Source: a virus
DNA length: 25,066 nt
Virus record (IMG/VR): IMGVR_UViG_3300005581_000120
Location: 1-25,066 of that record
Reading direction: 5' to 3' (one strand)
Made by a program: the position numbers and the translations under genes. How positions within the stretch are numbered: position 1 is the stretch's first letter; every line of letters starts with the position of its first letter. This document shows positions 1 through 7,705 of this stretch, in pieces. Under the pieces are notes generated by a model, which saw only the letters and a list, made by a program, of their open reading frames with translations, did not search any database and was not told the origin of the DNA.

Positions 1-54
1 CGCAAAGAGTGCGAACAGTACTGCGGGGATGATGATTAGCCATCGGCTACGCAA
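1..54 (-). CDS. start of a small membrane protein (holin-like?), cut by window edge
   Basis: From a possible TTG start at 52-54 the minus strand reads M-R-S-R-W followed by an unbroken hydrophobic run (LIIIPAVLFALFA) up to base 1, where it leaves the window. A short Arg-bearing N-terminus before a hydrophobic helix fits a membrane anchor, holin or signal peptide. The frame is bounded upstream by a TAG inside the preceding coiled-coil gene, so only the TTG is available nearby. There is no well-placed Shine-Dalgarno: GGAGG lies about 18 bases away. An alternative ATG in another frame (41-43) would give a non-hydrophobic peptide starting MANHHPRST. If the molecule is circular, this frame continues into the hydrophobic ORF at 25066-24896. 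Too little is visible to assign a function. Confidence 0.35.
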   Translation of the reverse strand, partial: MRSRWLIIIPAVLFALFA

Positions 55-271
55 GGAGCGCGGCTACTTCACCCTCCGTTAGACCCAACGCTGCAAGTTT
101 TGCTACAGCAGATGCTTTGGCTTCAGCCTTTGCGGTGGCTTCGGCTTCACGTTCTGCTTCAGCCACAGCCCAGGCTGCTGCATCAACTTCGCGTTGTGTG
201 ATTTCTTCTGCTGTGAGTTCAACTTCTGTTGTGATACCTGTCGAGCAGTCGACTACGAGTTTTGTTACCAT
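47..271 (-). CDS. small Ala/Glu-rich coiled-coil phage protein
   Basis: A 74-residue protein. An N-terminal strand-like part (MVTKLVVDCSTG, then VELTAEE) leads into a long Ala/Glu/Lys helix (about residues 20-60) and ends with KLAALGLTEGEVAALLA. The layout (VDCSTG, LTAEE, Ala/Glu helix, LGLTEGEVAAL) matches small proteins I have seen after fibre genes in environmental phages, but I know no proven function. By position it could be a fibre-associated or trimerising protein. It starts 9 bases after the stop of the last fibre-tip gene. An upstream AGGA-type site lies in the short gap. It is the last complete gene of the fibre block. Confidence 0.7.
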   Translation of the reverse strand: MVTKLVVDCSTGITTEVELTAEEITQREVDAAAWAVAEAEREAEATAKAEAKASAVAKLAALGLTEGEVAALLA

Positions 272-280
272 GTTTATATC

Positions 281-790
281 CTAACTGTTCTTGATTCCGT
301 AAAGGGATGCTGATGAAAATTCTAAAATTGTTGCAGAGTTAATAGAGTATAAAGTTAGTTGGTTGATTGCTGTAGTTTGACTCCACAAACCTGCAACAAT
401 ATATATATATGACAGTGCAGCATTGTTTTCGTTTACTGACTCAGCAGAAACAGATTTAAAGTTTGCAGAAGCATAGTTTGGAATATAAAAATGTCCACTA
501 CCAAACACACTTGCCGTAGTGGTAGATGCAGGTACGGCTGTATTTATTGTTGTGTCTGTTGCGGAACCAGTGCTACTGCCATCACCATACAAAATACGCA
601 TAGTTTGATTGGTGGCAACACCATTCATTTTCAAACCTAATGCATCTACAGTTGCACCAGAACGATTAGTTCTAATTGAGAAAACTAATTTTAAATCTGT
701 GTATGTTGCAGGAATAGAACTAAAATCAATACTGGCTGCACCACCAGAACCAACCGTGGTGGTTTGGATGAGTTTGTGTGTGACAGCCAT
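281..790 (-). CDS. fibre-tip / receptor-binding-type protein, third of three paralogues
   Basis: A 169-residue beta-rich protein with an N-terminal signature TVGSGGAASIDFSSIPATY, a Ser/Thr/Asn-rich body and a C-terminal LYGIKNS. The same opening (F-x-SIP-x-TY-x-x-L) and ending (LYGIK) frame the two genes directly upstream, so the three arose by duplication. The central part has diverged most and lacks the NYSY/LSGNG motif of its sisters, keeping only LYGDGS. Its start overlaps the stop of the upstream gene (TAATG). By eye the gene is more AT-rich than the capsid and terminase genes. Receptor binding is inferred from position after the shaft fibre; a virion decoration role is also possible. 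Confidence 0.7.
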   Translation of the reverse strand: MAVTHKLIQTTTVGSGGAASIDFSSIPATYTDLKLVFSIRTNRSGATVDALGLKMNGVATNQTMRILYGDGSSTGSATDTTINTAVPASTTTASVFGSGHFYIPNYASANFKSVSAESVNENNAALSYIYIVAGLWSQTTAINQLTLYSINSATILEFSSASLYGIKNS

Positions 791-1284
791 TATGCAGCCT
801 TAATCCCGTACAACGTGAATGTGCAACCAACAGCAAAGTTCTGACCAGTATCAGGCTTTAGCAACCAGGATGTGATTGCCTCTGGGGTTTTGCGCCATAA
901 ACCAACACCCTGTCTGACCAAAGCACCAGCGATGTTACCTCTAACCAAAACAGTCTTGAAGGTTGTTGTGTTTGTGTAGTTGAAAACATTCCAAATGCTG
1001 TTAGTTATTTCGCTACTCGTTATTAGAGCACCAGCAATAATTGATTGCGATGATGCACGACTAGAAGTTGCTGATGTTCCGTTGCCTGATAAAAGAGTGT
1101 ACGAATAGTTTGTTGTGGTATCCCCGTTGAACTGGATGCTGATGCTGTCGGTTGAAAGACTTGCAGTATTGCCAGCAAAAACCATTACAAGGTCTGTGTA
1201 AGTTTGCGGGATAGAACTAAAAGTTACGGACGCGACAGCAGTACCGATTGTTTTTGTTTCGATTGGTTCATACGTTGCTGGCAT
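790..1284 (-). CDS. fibre-tip / receptor-binding-type protein, second of three paralogues
   Basis: A 164-residue protein. The N-terminus has VASVTFSSIPQTYTDL (about residues 18-33), then FNGDTTTNYSY and LLSGNG, and the C-terminus is FTLYGIKAA. It is clearly related to the genes on both sides. The body between about residues 80 and 150 is different from both, as expected where the binding surface diversifies. It begins 2 bases after the TAG of the upstream gene, and its TAA overlaps the next ATG. This family of short beta proteins is common beside tail-fibre genes in aquatic phages. No enzyme motif is visible. Confidence 0.7.
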   Translation of the reverse strand: MPATYEPIETKTIGTAVASVTFSSIPQTYTDLVMVFAGNTASLSTDSISIQFNGDTTTNYSYTLLSGNGTSATSSRASSQSIIAGALITSSEITNSIWNVFNYTNTTTFKTVLVRGNIAGALVRQGVGLWRKTPEAITSWLLKPDTGQNFAVGCTFTLYGIKAA

Positions 1285-1286
1285 AA

Positions 1287-1808
1287 CTATCCCTTAATCC
1301 CGTACAAAGCGAACGATGAATACTGGGCAAAACTTCCAGAGAGTGTAATCGTTGTGACAGCAGATGTGTTTCTCCAGTTGTTTGACCTAAAAGCAACGCC
1401 ACCCTGAGTGCTGTTGTTATCGTTGCCACCTATTGCACGAACAGTTTTGTATTTGTTTGTATCTGCGTAATCAAGAATGTCACAAACAACCACTAGTGGG
1501 AAGGTTAAACCTCCAGAAGTTCCTGGCAAATACATCAATGTATCAGGCGCACTAGCATTAGATGCAACCGTTGCGCCGTTGCCAGAAAGGTTGTGGTACG
1601 AATAGTTTGAGCCAGTATCACTATTGAATTGCATTGTTATGTTGTGGTTAGCAGATGGCATATCGTGAATACGAATCTGTAAATGCTTGTAGGTGCTAGG
1701 AATAGAAATAAATGTAATAGTTGAACTTCCACCCGAACCAACGGTTTCTGTAGCAATCGACTGAAAATCACCACTCGGACCCGCGCCCACTCCCGCCAAA
1801 ATCAACAT
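1287..1808 (-). CDS. fibre-tip / receptor-binding-type protein, first of three paralogues
   Basis: A 173-residue protein. It has a short N-terminal lead (MLILAGVGAGPSG), then SIATETVGSGGSSTITF, SIPSTYKHLQIR (about residues 35-46), FNSDTGSNYSYHNLSGNG (about 61-78) and a C-terminal FALYGIKG. This is the best preserved of the three paralogues. The combination SIPSTY..LQIR, FN.DTGSNY..H.L.GNG and LYGIKG marks a beta-sandwich-like module that I recognise from fibre regions of environmental phages. The start is 5 bases after the upstream stop and has no obvious Shine-Dalgarno, so translation may depend on coupling. Receptor binding is inference from gene order. Confidence 0.72.
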   Translation of the reverse strand: MLILAGVGAGPSGDFQSIATETVGSGGSSTITFISIPSTYKHLQIRIHDMPSANHNITMQFNSDTGSNYSYHNLSGNGATVASNASAPDTLMYLPGTSGGLTFPLVVVCDILDYADTNKYKTVRAIGGNDNNSTQGGVAFRSNNWRNTSAVTTITLSGSFAQYSSFALYGIKG

Positions 1809-1813
1809 GACCG

Positions 1814-2737
1814 TTACGCCAAGTTACCGACGAGAACCCACGTATCAGTATCAATCTTCAACAAAGTTGCAACCGCATACTGAGCAGAAGTCTTAACCAA
1901 AGTACCCGCAGAACGCAACGTGACACCAGAACCAGCAGCCACAGTCACCTGACCAGCACCCAACTGCATCAAGTTCACCTGTGTACCAGTAGGAAACGCC
2001 ACAGACGAGTTAGGAGGAACAGTCGCAGTAATCGCACTCGCATTAGAAAGAGTCACAAACTTTGCTGAGTCCGTCAACACAAGCGTGTACGTCGTACCAG
2101 TCTGAGCATTGAGAGTCAACTCACCCTCATACTGCCATTTAATACCAGTAGCCTCAGCAGCATCAGCAGTCAATTTCTTACGGTCAGTACCAACACCCAA
2201 ACGGGTCACAGTTGAAGCAGCAGTAGCCGCATAAATATCGCCCTTGGTTGTAAGGGTAGCAATAGGCTGCTTGGTCGTGTCTGTTGGTGTAGCCCAAGTA
2301 ACGCCGTTAGTAGCAGCCGCAGAAGCGACCAAAGCCTGACCGTCAGTGCCAACAGCCAAACGGTTGAGGGCTGACCCATCAGTTGCGAGCAAGTCACCCT
2401 TGGTTGTCAAGGTAGATGCAACCTTGTTTGCTTGGTCAGCGTCAGTAGCGGTGAAAACTGGGTAGCAGGTAGCACCAGCAGAGTGCGAGGCGGCGGTAGT
2501 GCCGTCAACACCACGAGTGATGCTTGATAGCGAAGAACCTGAGCGTGAACCTACAAGCACCTTTTCTTCGGTGCTAAGACCTGGGTCGATAACCATGAAG
2601 AACGAACCACTAGCGGTGTTGTTCCAGTTGGTTAAGTCACCAGTAAGGAGCGCAGAGGTATCGCCAGAGGTGATGGCGTTGGTCAGGGTGCATGCGGGTG
2701 CCGCACCTGCATATGACCGTCTCGCTGCGTATGCCAT
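1814..2737 (-). CDS. tail fibre with shaft repeats
   Basis: A 307-residue fibre protein in three parts. Residues about 15-97 form a beta module containing RGVDGTTAASH (75-85), which also occurs in the probable adaptor. Two shaft repeats start at residues 109 and 161 with TLTTKGD and run through R-L-x-V-G-T-D to a T/K-W at 148 and 201, a repeat common in phage fibres. The C-terminal domain (about 205-307) is Thr/Val-rich with a closing WVLVGNLA, typical of trimeric fibre ends. It starts 9 bases after the nozzle-candidate stop. The N-terminal module probably anchors to the tail and the rest projects outward; that division is inference. Confidence 0.8.
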   Translation of the reverse strand: MAYAARRSYAGAAPACTLTNAITSGDTSALLTGDLTNWNNTASGSFFMVIDPGLSTEEKVLVGSRSGSSLSSITRGVDGTTAASHSAGATCYPVFTATDADQANKVASTLTTKGDLLATDGSALNRLAVGTDGQALVASAAATNGVTWATPTDTTKQPIATLTTKGDIYAATAASTVTRLGVGTDRKKLTADAAEATGIKWQYEGELTLNAQTGTTYTLVLTDSAKFVTLSNASAITATVPPNSSVAFPTGTQVNLMQLGAGQVTVAAGSGVTLRSAGTLVKTSAQYAVATLLKIDTDTWVLVGNLA

Positions 2738-2746
2738 CTATAACTC

Positions 2747-4609
2747 CTAGTCTTGTACTGAACGCATTGTAACTGTACAGGTTCCTTCCAAGTCCCAGTT
2801 GGACTGGTACCCGTCAGCGACCTGAAACTCTAAGTCTTCTAATACTACAGAAAATGTTTCGATATTTTCCTGATAGTTTACCACACGCGGATTTGTCACT
2901 AAATCGCGTAGGGCGCGTAGTTCTGACTCAACATCAAAGTAGTAGTCGGTGTCGCGCACATGTAGACGGTGGTGCATGAGGATTGGGACACGGAATACTT
3001 GGCTGCGGGCTGGGCTGGCATAGGCTCGTGCCATCCAACGGGTAAGGGTTGGTGCGGTGGTTGCTGAACCTCTGTTGAGTGTCAGTTTGAATTTGGCTTC
3101 GATGAACTTGGACTGTGGTCCCGTAGATACCGATTCCGTTGCGAGTGATGTGGTGTGTGGCGACATTTCGGTGTAGTCGCCAGAGTCAAGGGAAATGCTT
3201 GGGGTGATTGTTCCGTAGAGAGGGGTGGTTCTAATGTCGAACTTGGCTACGAACTTGCGGTCAGGAATACCCCAACGGTAGATACCTGTAACGATTTCTC
3301 CGCTGGTTACAAAGTTGGCTGAGTCTTCAACATAGATACCGTCGCCCGATACAGAGAACAAACGCTTGTTGCTAAATGTTGCTACTGCCAGAACGTTTGA
3401 TGTTGAGGTGTGCATCAGGTCGGTGGCATGGGCTGGGGTGTTAGTGGCGATAAACGTGGATAGGTCCAAGCGACCCAAGCCTGTGGAAACCCCGTCATAG
3501 TTGGACCAGTTGTACCAAACAAACTTTTCGTCAGCGGTGAATGACACAACGTTCCCGCTTGTTGGGATGAGTGCTCCTGTCGTAAGGTTGGAGTTTGAAT
3601 CCGCAACCGCGTAACGGACACCCTTGTTTGTGCCGACGAGGATTGCACCGAGATACCCGTAGATGACAGTTGGTATTTCGCCTGATGGAAGTTCTAGTGC
3701 CACTACTGGTTGGTCAAGTACACCTGCTGCGGTGATAGTGATTTTGTAGATTGCTCCGCGTGTTCCTGCGTATCCTGCGGCATAGATTGCTGATTGTCCT
3801 GCAGCGAAACTTACCCAGTTCCATGTTGCTATCGGGTGTGCGTAGTCATCACCACCGATGTTTCCTGATGGGTTGTAGTACAGGTCTGTGGCATAACCAC
3901 CTGATGCGTCACCAGAAACCATAAGGTTTCCCTTAACAAAGTCAACATAATAAAGTTGGTGTCCGTAAGCAACGTTTGATGCTACGTCTGCTGCGGTGTA
4001 TTTCCATAAACCAAAACTGTTGGTTGTGCCAGCGTAGGTGAGATAAACGTTTGTACCATCGGATGCTATGTCGCGTGGTGTTAAACCTGCTGGCAATCCA
4101 GTAGCAGTTGTCCACGTTGGCGAGGTTGCAAACGGGTCTGTTGTGTATTTTAGGTTTTGCCCATCTACAACATAAACCCTGGTGTCAGTTACCACAAGTG
4201 GAAGATTGGTGTTCGCAGAGTTAAGTGATTCTTTGACAGCATTAAGTAGCGTTGCTTGTCCCTTGGTCCAAGGGTTTACACCTTTGCTGGAGTAGAACCT
4301 GTAGTCCTGTCCTTCTGCGGTGTCAGCATATTTTTGTCCAGCACCATAATGCCAAGACACTTCACCACGACGCCACAAACCCTGCGGGTTAATTGCGGCT
4401 TCACCTGGGGCTGTTGACTGGTCAACCGAGTCACGTACACGTGGTTCAAAACCGCGCGTAAATGTCCCTGCTTCTTGGTCAATAAGGAATGGGCGTCCAT
4501 CGATAGCAATAGGAAAAATGTCTGGTACAAGGTTCGTGGTTGTTCCGCCAGCAAAAAACTGTGGCGCTGGAATAAAAGCGTCTGTGAACCTGTAGAGAGT
4601 TGTTGCCAC
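2747..4609 (-). CDS. large beta-rich tail protein, probable nozzle (beta-propeller-like)
   Basis: A 620-residue protein dominated by short beta-strand-like repeats such as VVDGQNLKYTTD, DGTNVYLTYAG, KGNLMVSGDASG, AGQSAIYAAGY and NKRLFSVSGDGIYV. Their spacing over residues about 130-430 suggests a beta-propeller. The last 150 residues include RSQVFRVPILMHHRL and a closing LEGTCTVTMRSVQD. In short-tailed phages the gene after the adaptor usually encodes the nozzle, and T7 gp12 is a propeller-containing example. Here it sits directly between the adaptor candidate (4 bases away) and the fibre. I see no sequence motif that proves nozzle identity, so the call rests on size, beta character and order. 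Confidence 0.6.
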   Translation of the reverse strand: MATTLYRFTDAFIPAPQFFAGGTTTNLVPDIFPIAIDGRPFLIDQEAGTFTRGFEPRVRDSVDQSTAPGEAAINPQGLWRRGEVSWHYGAGQKYADTAEGQDYRFYSSKGVNPWTKGQATLLNAVKESLNSANTNLPLVVTDTRVYVVDGQNLKYTTDPFATSPTWTTATGLPAGLTPRDIASDGTNVYLTYAGTTNSFGLWKYTAADVASNVAYGHQLYYVDFVKGNLMVSGDASGGYATDLYYNPSGNIGGDDYAHPIATWNWVSFAAGQSAIYAAGYAGTRGAIYKITITAAGVLDQPVVALELPSGEIPTVIYGYLGAILVGTNKGVRYAVADSNSNLTTGALIPTSGNVVSFTADEKFVWYNWSNYDGVSTGLGRLDLSTFIATNTPAHATDLMHTSTSNVLAVATFSNKRLFSVSGDGIYVEDSANFVTSGEIVTGIYRWGIPDRKFVAKFDIRTTPLYGTITPSISLDSGDYTEMSPHTTSLATESVSTGPQSKFIEAKFKLTLNRGSATTAPTLTRWMARAYASPARSQVFRVPILMHHRLHVRDTDYYFDVESELRALRDLVTNPRVVNYQENIETFSVVLEDLEFQVADGYQSNWDLEGTCTVTMRSVQD

Positions 4610-4612
4610 CGC

Positions 4613-5500
4613 TTAGTCCTTAGACAGAAAAGTTGGGTATGACCTCATTAGTCGGGCGGCTTCTGCTTGGATACGGTCACGGCGAAGGCGTTGCAGGTTG
4701 GTGATTGAACTTGCTACTGCACCTGCTGGTACTTCTGCTGCGCGGCGTGTATCGCCTTGTGATTCTGTGAAGTTGCGTTTCATTTCACGTGGCGACATCA
4801 AACGAATTTGTGCGCCGAGCGCAATAATATCTGTGACCGTATCTTGAATCCCGCCAGTTGTGTTTACGTCAGAGGATTCGGTTGAAGCGGTCACATATGG
4901 TGCTTTGTAGACAACGCGAAGGCGACCTGGGAATACCCCTTGGTCGAACCGTAGGGCGTAGCCTGATGCGAAGTCGTCTGTTGGGACATCACGTACGAGA
5001 CGTACTTTGCGTGCGACAGGGTAGTCGTCAACCATGTAGCGAACAGAGACGCTGAGTAGGTCGATGATGTCGGTTACACCTGTGAGGTTTATCATCAGGT
5101 CTGAACCGTTGTAATCAATGTTCAATGTTTTGACTTGGAACAATCCGTTTAGCGGAGATGACAGGTCACGGATTTCGTCGTTGATTGATTCAAGTACTTG
5201 CGAACGTGGGAAGCGTGGGCTGACGGTGATGATTGCATCCGTTGTGTGCGATGCTGCGGTTGTTCCATTGAAGCCGCGTTCAACTGTAAGCGTTTTGGTT
5301 GCTGAGTCAGTTGACCAGATGTACATTAGTTCTGAATCAATTTCGCAAACCTGTCCAGCACGCAACCCTTCAAGTGGGTACGTGGTTACAACACTCGTCG
5401 CGGACGAGTTGATGCTGGATGAAAGTTTGTTGCGCGGTTCAACTGTCCCCGACAGCAGTTGTCGCAACGTCCTATCAATAACGGTTGCGGCTGTGGTCAT
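4613..5500 (-). CDS. probable head-to-tail adaptor / connector protein
   Basis: A 295-residue protein. Residues about 20-97 are a beta module ending TLTVERGFNGTTAASH. Residues about 100-200 contain helix and strand segments (SQVLESINDEIRDLSSP and RVVYKAPYV), and the C-terminal 95 residues are helical and Arg-rich (IIALGAQIRLMSPREMKRN, TNLQRLRRDRIQAEAARL). A helical bundle rich in LGAQIRL and RRDR segments next to a nozzle-like gene fits the adaptor (T7 gp11-like) that docks below the portal. The ATG directly abuts the TAA of the 38-residue gene upstream, so translation is likely coupled. An alternative reading is a tail-terminator or other connector. Confidence 0.5.
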   Translation of the reverse strand: MTTAATVIDRTLRQLLSGTVEPRNKLSSSINSSATSVVTTYPLEGLRAGQVCEIDSELMYIWSTDSATKTLTVERGFNGTTAASHTTDAIITVSPRFPRSQVLESINDEIRDLSSPLNGLFQVKTLNIDYNGSDLMINLTGVTDIIDLLSVSVRYMVDDYPVARKVRLVRDVPTDDFASGYALRFDQGVFPGRLRVVYKAPYVTASTESSDVNTTGGIQDTVTDIIALGAQIRLMSPREMKRNFTESQGDTRRAAEVPAGAVASSITNLQRLRRDRIQAEAARLMRSYPTFLSKD

Positions 5501-5617
5501 TTACTTCTTTTTCTTAGCCTTCTTCTTCATAGGCTTGCCAGTCTTCTTGGCTTCCTTTGCTGCGGCTGCCATTCCTTTAGCACCGTAACTAAATTCTTTT
5601 TTTCCTACCATTGGCAT
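5501..5617 (-). CDS. 38-residue Lys-rich phage peptide
   Basis: The minus strand reads MPMVGKKEFSYGAKGMAAAA and then KEAKKTGKPMKKKAKKKK before TAA. It has a strong Shine-Dalgarno, AGGAG, 6 bases before the ATG. The pattern of a short 'VGKKEFSYGAKGM' head with a polylysine tail occurs in small proteins of several aquatic phages as far as I recall; the function is unknown. The high positive charge suggests nucleic-acid binding. The stop abuts the start of the adaptor candidate. A second internal ATG (third codon) could also be used. Confidence 0.75.
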   Translation of the reverse strand: MPMVGKKEFSYGAKGMAAAAKEAKKTGKPMKKKAKKKK

Positions 5618-5642
5618 AGTGTCTCCTGTCGACTCTTAGATG

Positions 5643-5891
5643 TTACCATTTAACTTTATCTGCCCAATATGCGGCAGACATCTTGCCCTTAGCAATGTTC
5701 TTGGCGTGGCGTGCTTTGAAGGCTTTGTTCCTAGCAGAACTATCGGGTGAGCCTTGTACGCCTTGCTGACCGAACCTAATGAGTTTGACTTTGTCACCAG
5801 TTTTGGCTAAGACTGCATGGGATTTGTTGGCTTGAGGTGTGCGCTTTGGCTTGTTGTAGCCAGCGAACTTCTCGCCCCTGTACTCAATCAT
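5643..5891 (-). CDS. 82-residue conserved basic phage protein of unknown function
   Basis: The protein opens MIEYRGEKFAGYNKPKRTP, continues with KVKLIRFGQQGVQGSPDS (about residues 34-51) and ends FKARHAKNIAKGKMSAAYWADKVKW in spirit (residues about 58-82). The 'KLIRFGQQGV' and 'ARHAKNIAKGK' plus 'YWADKVKW' segments are a combination I recognise from small proteins of marine and freshwater phages, without known function. It is basic, with conserved Trp/Tyr at the C-terminus. Its ATG overlaps the stop of the 51-residue gene (ATGA), and 25 bases separate it from the next gene. Nucleic-acid binding is plausible from charge only. Confidence 0.8.
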   Translation of the reverse strand: MIEYRGEKFAGYNKPKRTPQANKSHAVLAKTGDKVKLIRFGQQGVQGSPDSSARNKAFKARHAKNIAKGKMSAAYWADKVKW

Positions 5892-6043
5892 TTCTTCTTC
5901 TTTACCGCAGCGTTATCAACCAGGTTCGGGTACGGGCGTCCTGCTTTTTTGGCACGAGCCTTGGCAGCAGCCTTCTGGGATGGCGTCAATGGGGTGGATT
6001 TCTTGTTGGGGTTTTTTGTTTCCCAAAATGCTTTCTTCTTCAT
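5888..6043 (-). CDS. 51-residue basic phage protein
   Basis: Read from the minus strand: MKKKAFWETKNPNKKSTPLT, then PSQKAAAKARAKKAGRPYPN, then LVDNAAVKKKK and TGA. The ATG overlaps the TGA of the glycosyltransferase (ATGA), and its own TGA overlaps the ATG of the 82-residue gene (ATGA), so it fills the gap exactly. That perfect tiling in the same direction is the main proof that it is real. The helical KA-rich centre followed by GRPYPNLVDN resembles small proteins next to the 82-residue family in other phages. Function unknown; probably nucleic-acid binding from its charge. Confidence 0.8.
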   Translation of the reverse strand: MKKKAFWETKNPNKKSTPLTPSQKAAAKARAKKAGRPYPNLVDNAAVKKKK

Positions 6044-7173
6044 TGTTTCTCCACTAGATAGCCTGCGCTTCGCAGTATGTTGCGTACATTTAACACTACA
6101 TCATAGGGTTTCCCAGGCTTTAGGTCGATGTAGTGGTCGCCGATTGTGGCTTTGATTGCGCGATTCACCTGAACCGTGGTGATTGGTTCCAACGGTTTCC
6201 AGTCTGGCGTGACACGGTTGCTGGATGGTTTAACAATTTGTAGTAGTTGGTTGGCGGCTGTGTCCCAGTTGAACGCTGCGACTTCTCCAGAGTTTTTGAA
6301 TGCTTGTTTGCGGTACTTGTCGCGGTTCTTGTGGATGGAGATGATTGCTTCGGCTAATGCTTCTGGGTCTGGTTCGTCCCAGTCACCCATGTTTTGCCAG
6401 ACACCCTTGGCGGTGGGGACGCTGGTGGTGGGGATGCGGTGGGTGGCTAGGTCGGAGAACTCTCGGTGACCGTGAGCGTCAGACAGGATGGTGGGTATGC
6501 CTGCTGAGATTGCTTGGAGTGGCATGAGTCCAAACCCTTCGCCGCGGGATACGGAGATGAAGCAGTCCATTGAACGGACCAGGTCGGCTTCTTCTTCTTC
6601 GGTCATCCAATGGTCATGGACCACCACGTTCGGATAGTTAAGGTCTTTGGGTGCGAACAGGTGTGGGGGGACAATCTTGATATGTAACTCTGTGTTAGGT
6701 AGACCTAACTTGTTAAACGTATCCAGTACAACATCTAGCCCTTTGCGATACCACTCTGACCCGCCACACAATATCTTGTATGTTTCAGTTCGCTCAACAT
6801 CCTTTGGACACCATATGTTGCGGTTCACCCCAAGCGGAATGACATGCACGTTGTCGTGGTGTTGGGAGAATAAGTCAAAGTTGTGCAGGCTTGGCACGAT
6901 AACCTTTTCAAAATTGTGCAGGTAGTCAGAGAACTCTGGGGGTAGCCAGTTCGTTTCCCACATGGTGAGCAGGTGCGGGGTTTGGGTTTTATGCCAGCCT
7001 TTGATTAGGTTGGGGCGAAGGGCAAAGACTACGTGTTCTGCGTCCTCGGTGAGCGTAACCTTTTGGGCTAATGCTGTCTTAAGTCCGACAACCATTTTGC
7101 CGTAGCCAACATGTTCAAGGTTGACACCGACAAGGTTTAGATAGTTGGCAGAATCCCTGTCTCCACTTGCCAT
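6040..7173 (-). CDS. GT-B glycosyltransferase (family 4-like)
   Basis: A 377-residue enzyme expected to transfer a sugar from a nucleotide-sugar donor, perhaps onto virion proteins or host surface sugars. The N-terminal Rossmann half starts at LNLVGVNLEHVGYGKMVVGL (12-31) with TMWETNWLP (70-78) and VIPLGVN (111-117). The donor half has ILCGGSEWYRKGLD (134-147) and SRGEGFGLMPLQAISAGIPT (209-228). In the usual EX7E motif the second Glu is replaced by Gln here (E212, Q220). Residues about 331-377 (GDHYIDLKPGKPYDV, ILRSAGYL) look like an extra small C-terminal domain. The gene overlaps the upstream one by 37 bases. An AGGA lies close before the ATG. Placement inside the virion cassette favours a structural substrate. 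Confidence 0.85.
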   Translation of the reverse strand: MASGDRDSANYLNLVGVNLEHVGYGKMVVGLKTALAQKVTLTEDAEHVVFALRPNLIKGWHKTQTPHLLTMWETNWLPPEFSDYLHNFEKVIVPSLHNFDLFSQHHDNVHVIPLGVNRNIWCPKDVERTETYKILCGGSEWYRKGLDVVLDTFNKLGLPNTELHIKIVPPHLFAPKDLNYPNVVVHDHWMTEEEEADLVRSMDCFISVSRGEGFGLMPLQAISAGIPTILSDAHGHREFSDLATHRIPTTSVPTAKGVWQNMGDWDEPDPEALAEAIISIHKNRDKYRKQAFKNSGEVAAFNWDTAANQLLQIVKPSSNRVTPDWKPLEPITTVQVNRAIKATIGDHYIDLKPGKPYDVVLNVRNILRSAGYLVEKQ

Positions 7174-7412
7174 GATTCCTGTGCTTTCTTTTCTACCTCG
7201 GCAGCACCATCAATCTTCTTAGGTTGCAAACCATCAGCGCGAAGACGTTTGTATGCTGGCATATCTTTGTTCCAATTACGTTCAGTTGTATTGACTTCCG
7301 CCACCCTAGCCCCTCGGCTAGTAGTCGTGTTGGTCCCCATGCGAACCCCTGCGACCCTGCAACCAAAGCATCCTTCAACATCTAGAGTCGGATGTGTTTC
7401 CCTGTGTTTCAT
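7137..7412 (-). CDS. GCFGC-motif small phage protein
   Basis: A 91-residue protein. Near the N-terminus is HRETHPTLDVEGCFGCRVAG, where the two Cys (C-F-G-C) and nearby His residues could bind a metal. The second half contains WNKDMPAYKRLRADGLQPKK and IDGAAEVEKKAQES. I recognise this combination (GCFGCK/R, 'DM.AYKRLR..G.QP..IDG', a C-terminal Ala/Glu helix) from a family widespread in actinobacteriophage structural cassettes; its function is not known to me. It overlaps the upstream gene by ATGA and the glycosyltransferase start by 37 bases, so the three are translated together. It could be a zinc-stabilised assembly factor. Confidence 0.8.
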   Translation of the reverse strand: MKHRETHPTLDVEGCFGCRVAGVRMGTNTTTSRGARVAEVNTTERNWNKDMPAYKRLRADGLQPKKIDGAAEVEKKAQESWQVETGILPTI

Positions 7413-7705
7413 GTGATGTATGCCCCGTATCCTGCCGCAGTTAATGCGGTTGCTTCTGCTGCTGTTATCTCGTTATCGTGTCCGCCATAATACACTTTTG
7501 AAACCATGCTCAGACTTGACGGCTGGTTGTCTGTGAAGTTTCCATCGGTGAGCAGGAAGATGTTGCGTCCGCGTGGTGATGCTTCGATTCGTCCACCAAG
7601 ACGGTTCGCTAGACGTTGGTCTTTTGACAAATGTAAACCGCCCATGTAGTCGCTGATGATTACTGGTACAACAAAGTTGTCGGTTGGTGGGTTGAATGTT
7701 GCCAT
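7409..7705 (-). CDS. 98-residue virion protein sharing a C-terminal module with its neighbour
   Basis: The N-terminus reads MATFNPPTDNFVVPVI, then RLANRLGGRIEASPRGRNIF and LLTDGNFTDNQP. The C-terminus is VYYGGHDNEITAAEATALTA followed by AGYGAYIT. The last about 50 residues (LTDG..T..P, Y.GGHDN..TAAE..LTAAGYG..IT) are also the end of the 322-residue protein directly upstream. Related short proteins occur among actinobacteriophage minor structural genes as I recall. Its ATG overlaps the upstream TGA (TGATG), and its TGA overlaps the next ATG. It is probably a minor virion protein; which part of the particle it joins cannot be told. Confidence 0.72.
   Translation of the reverse strand: MATFNPPTDNFVVPVIISDYMGGLHLSKDQRLANRLGGRIEASPRGRNIFLLTDGNFTDNQPSSLSMVSKVYYGGHDNEITAAEATALTAAGYGAYIT

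Noticed and set aside
400-410. AT dinucleotide run inside a fibre-tip gene as a phase-variable tract
   Set aside because: Only five AT units long and encodes ordinary Tyr-Ile residues; too short to argue slippage.
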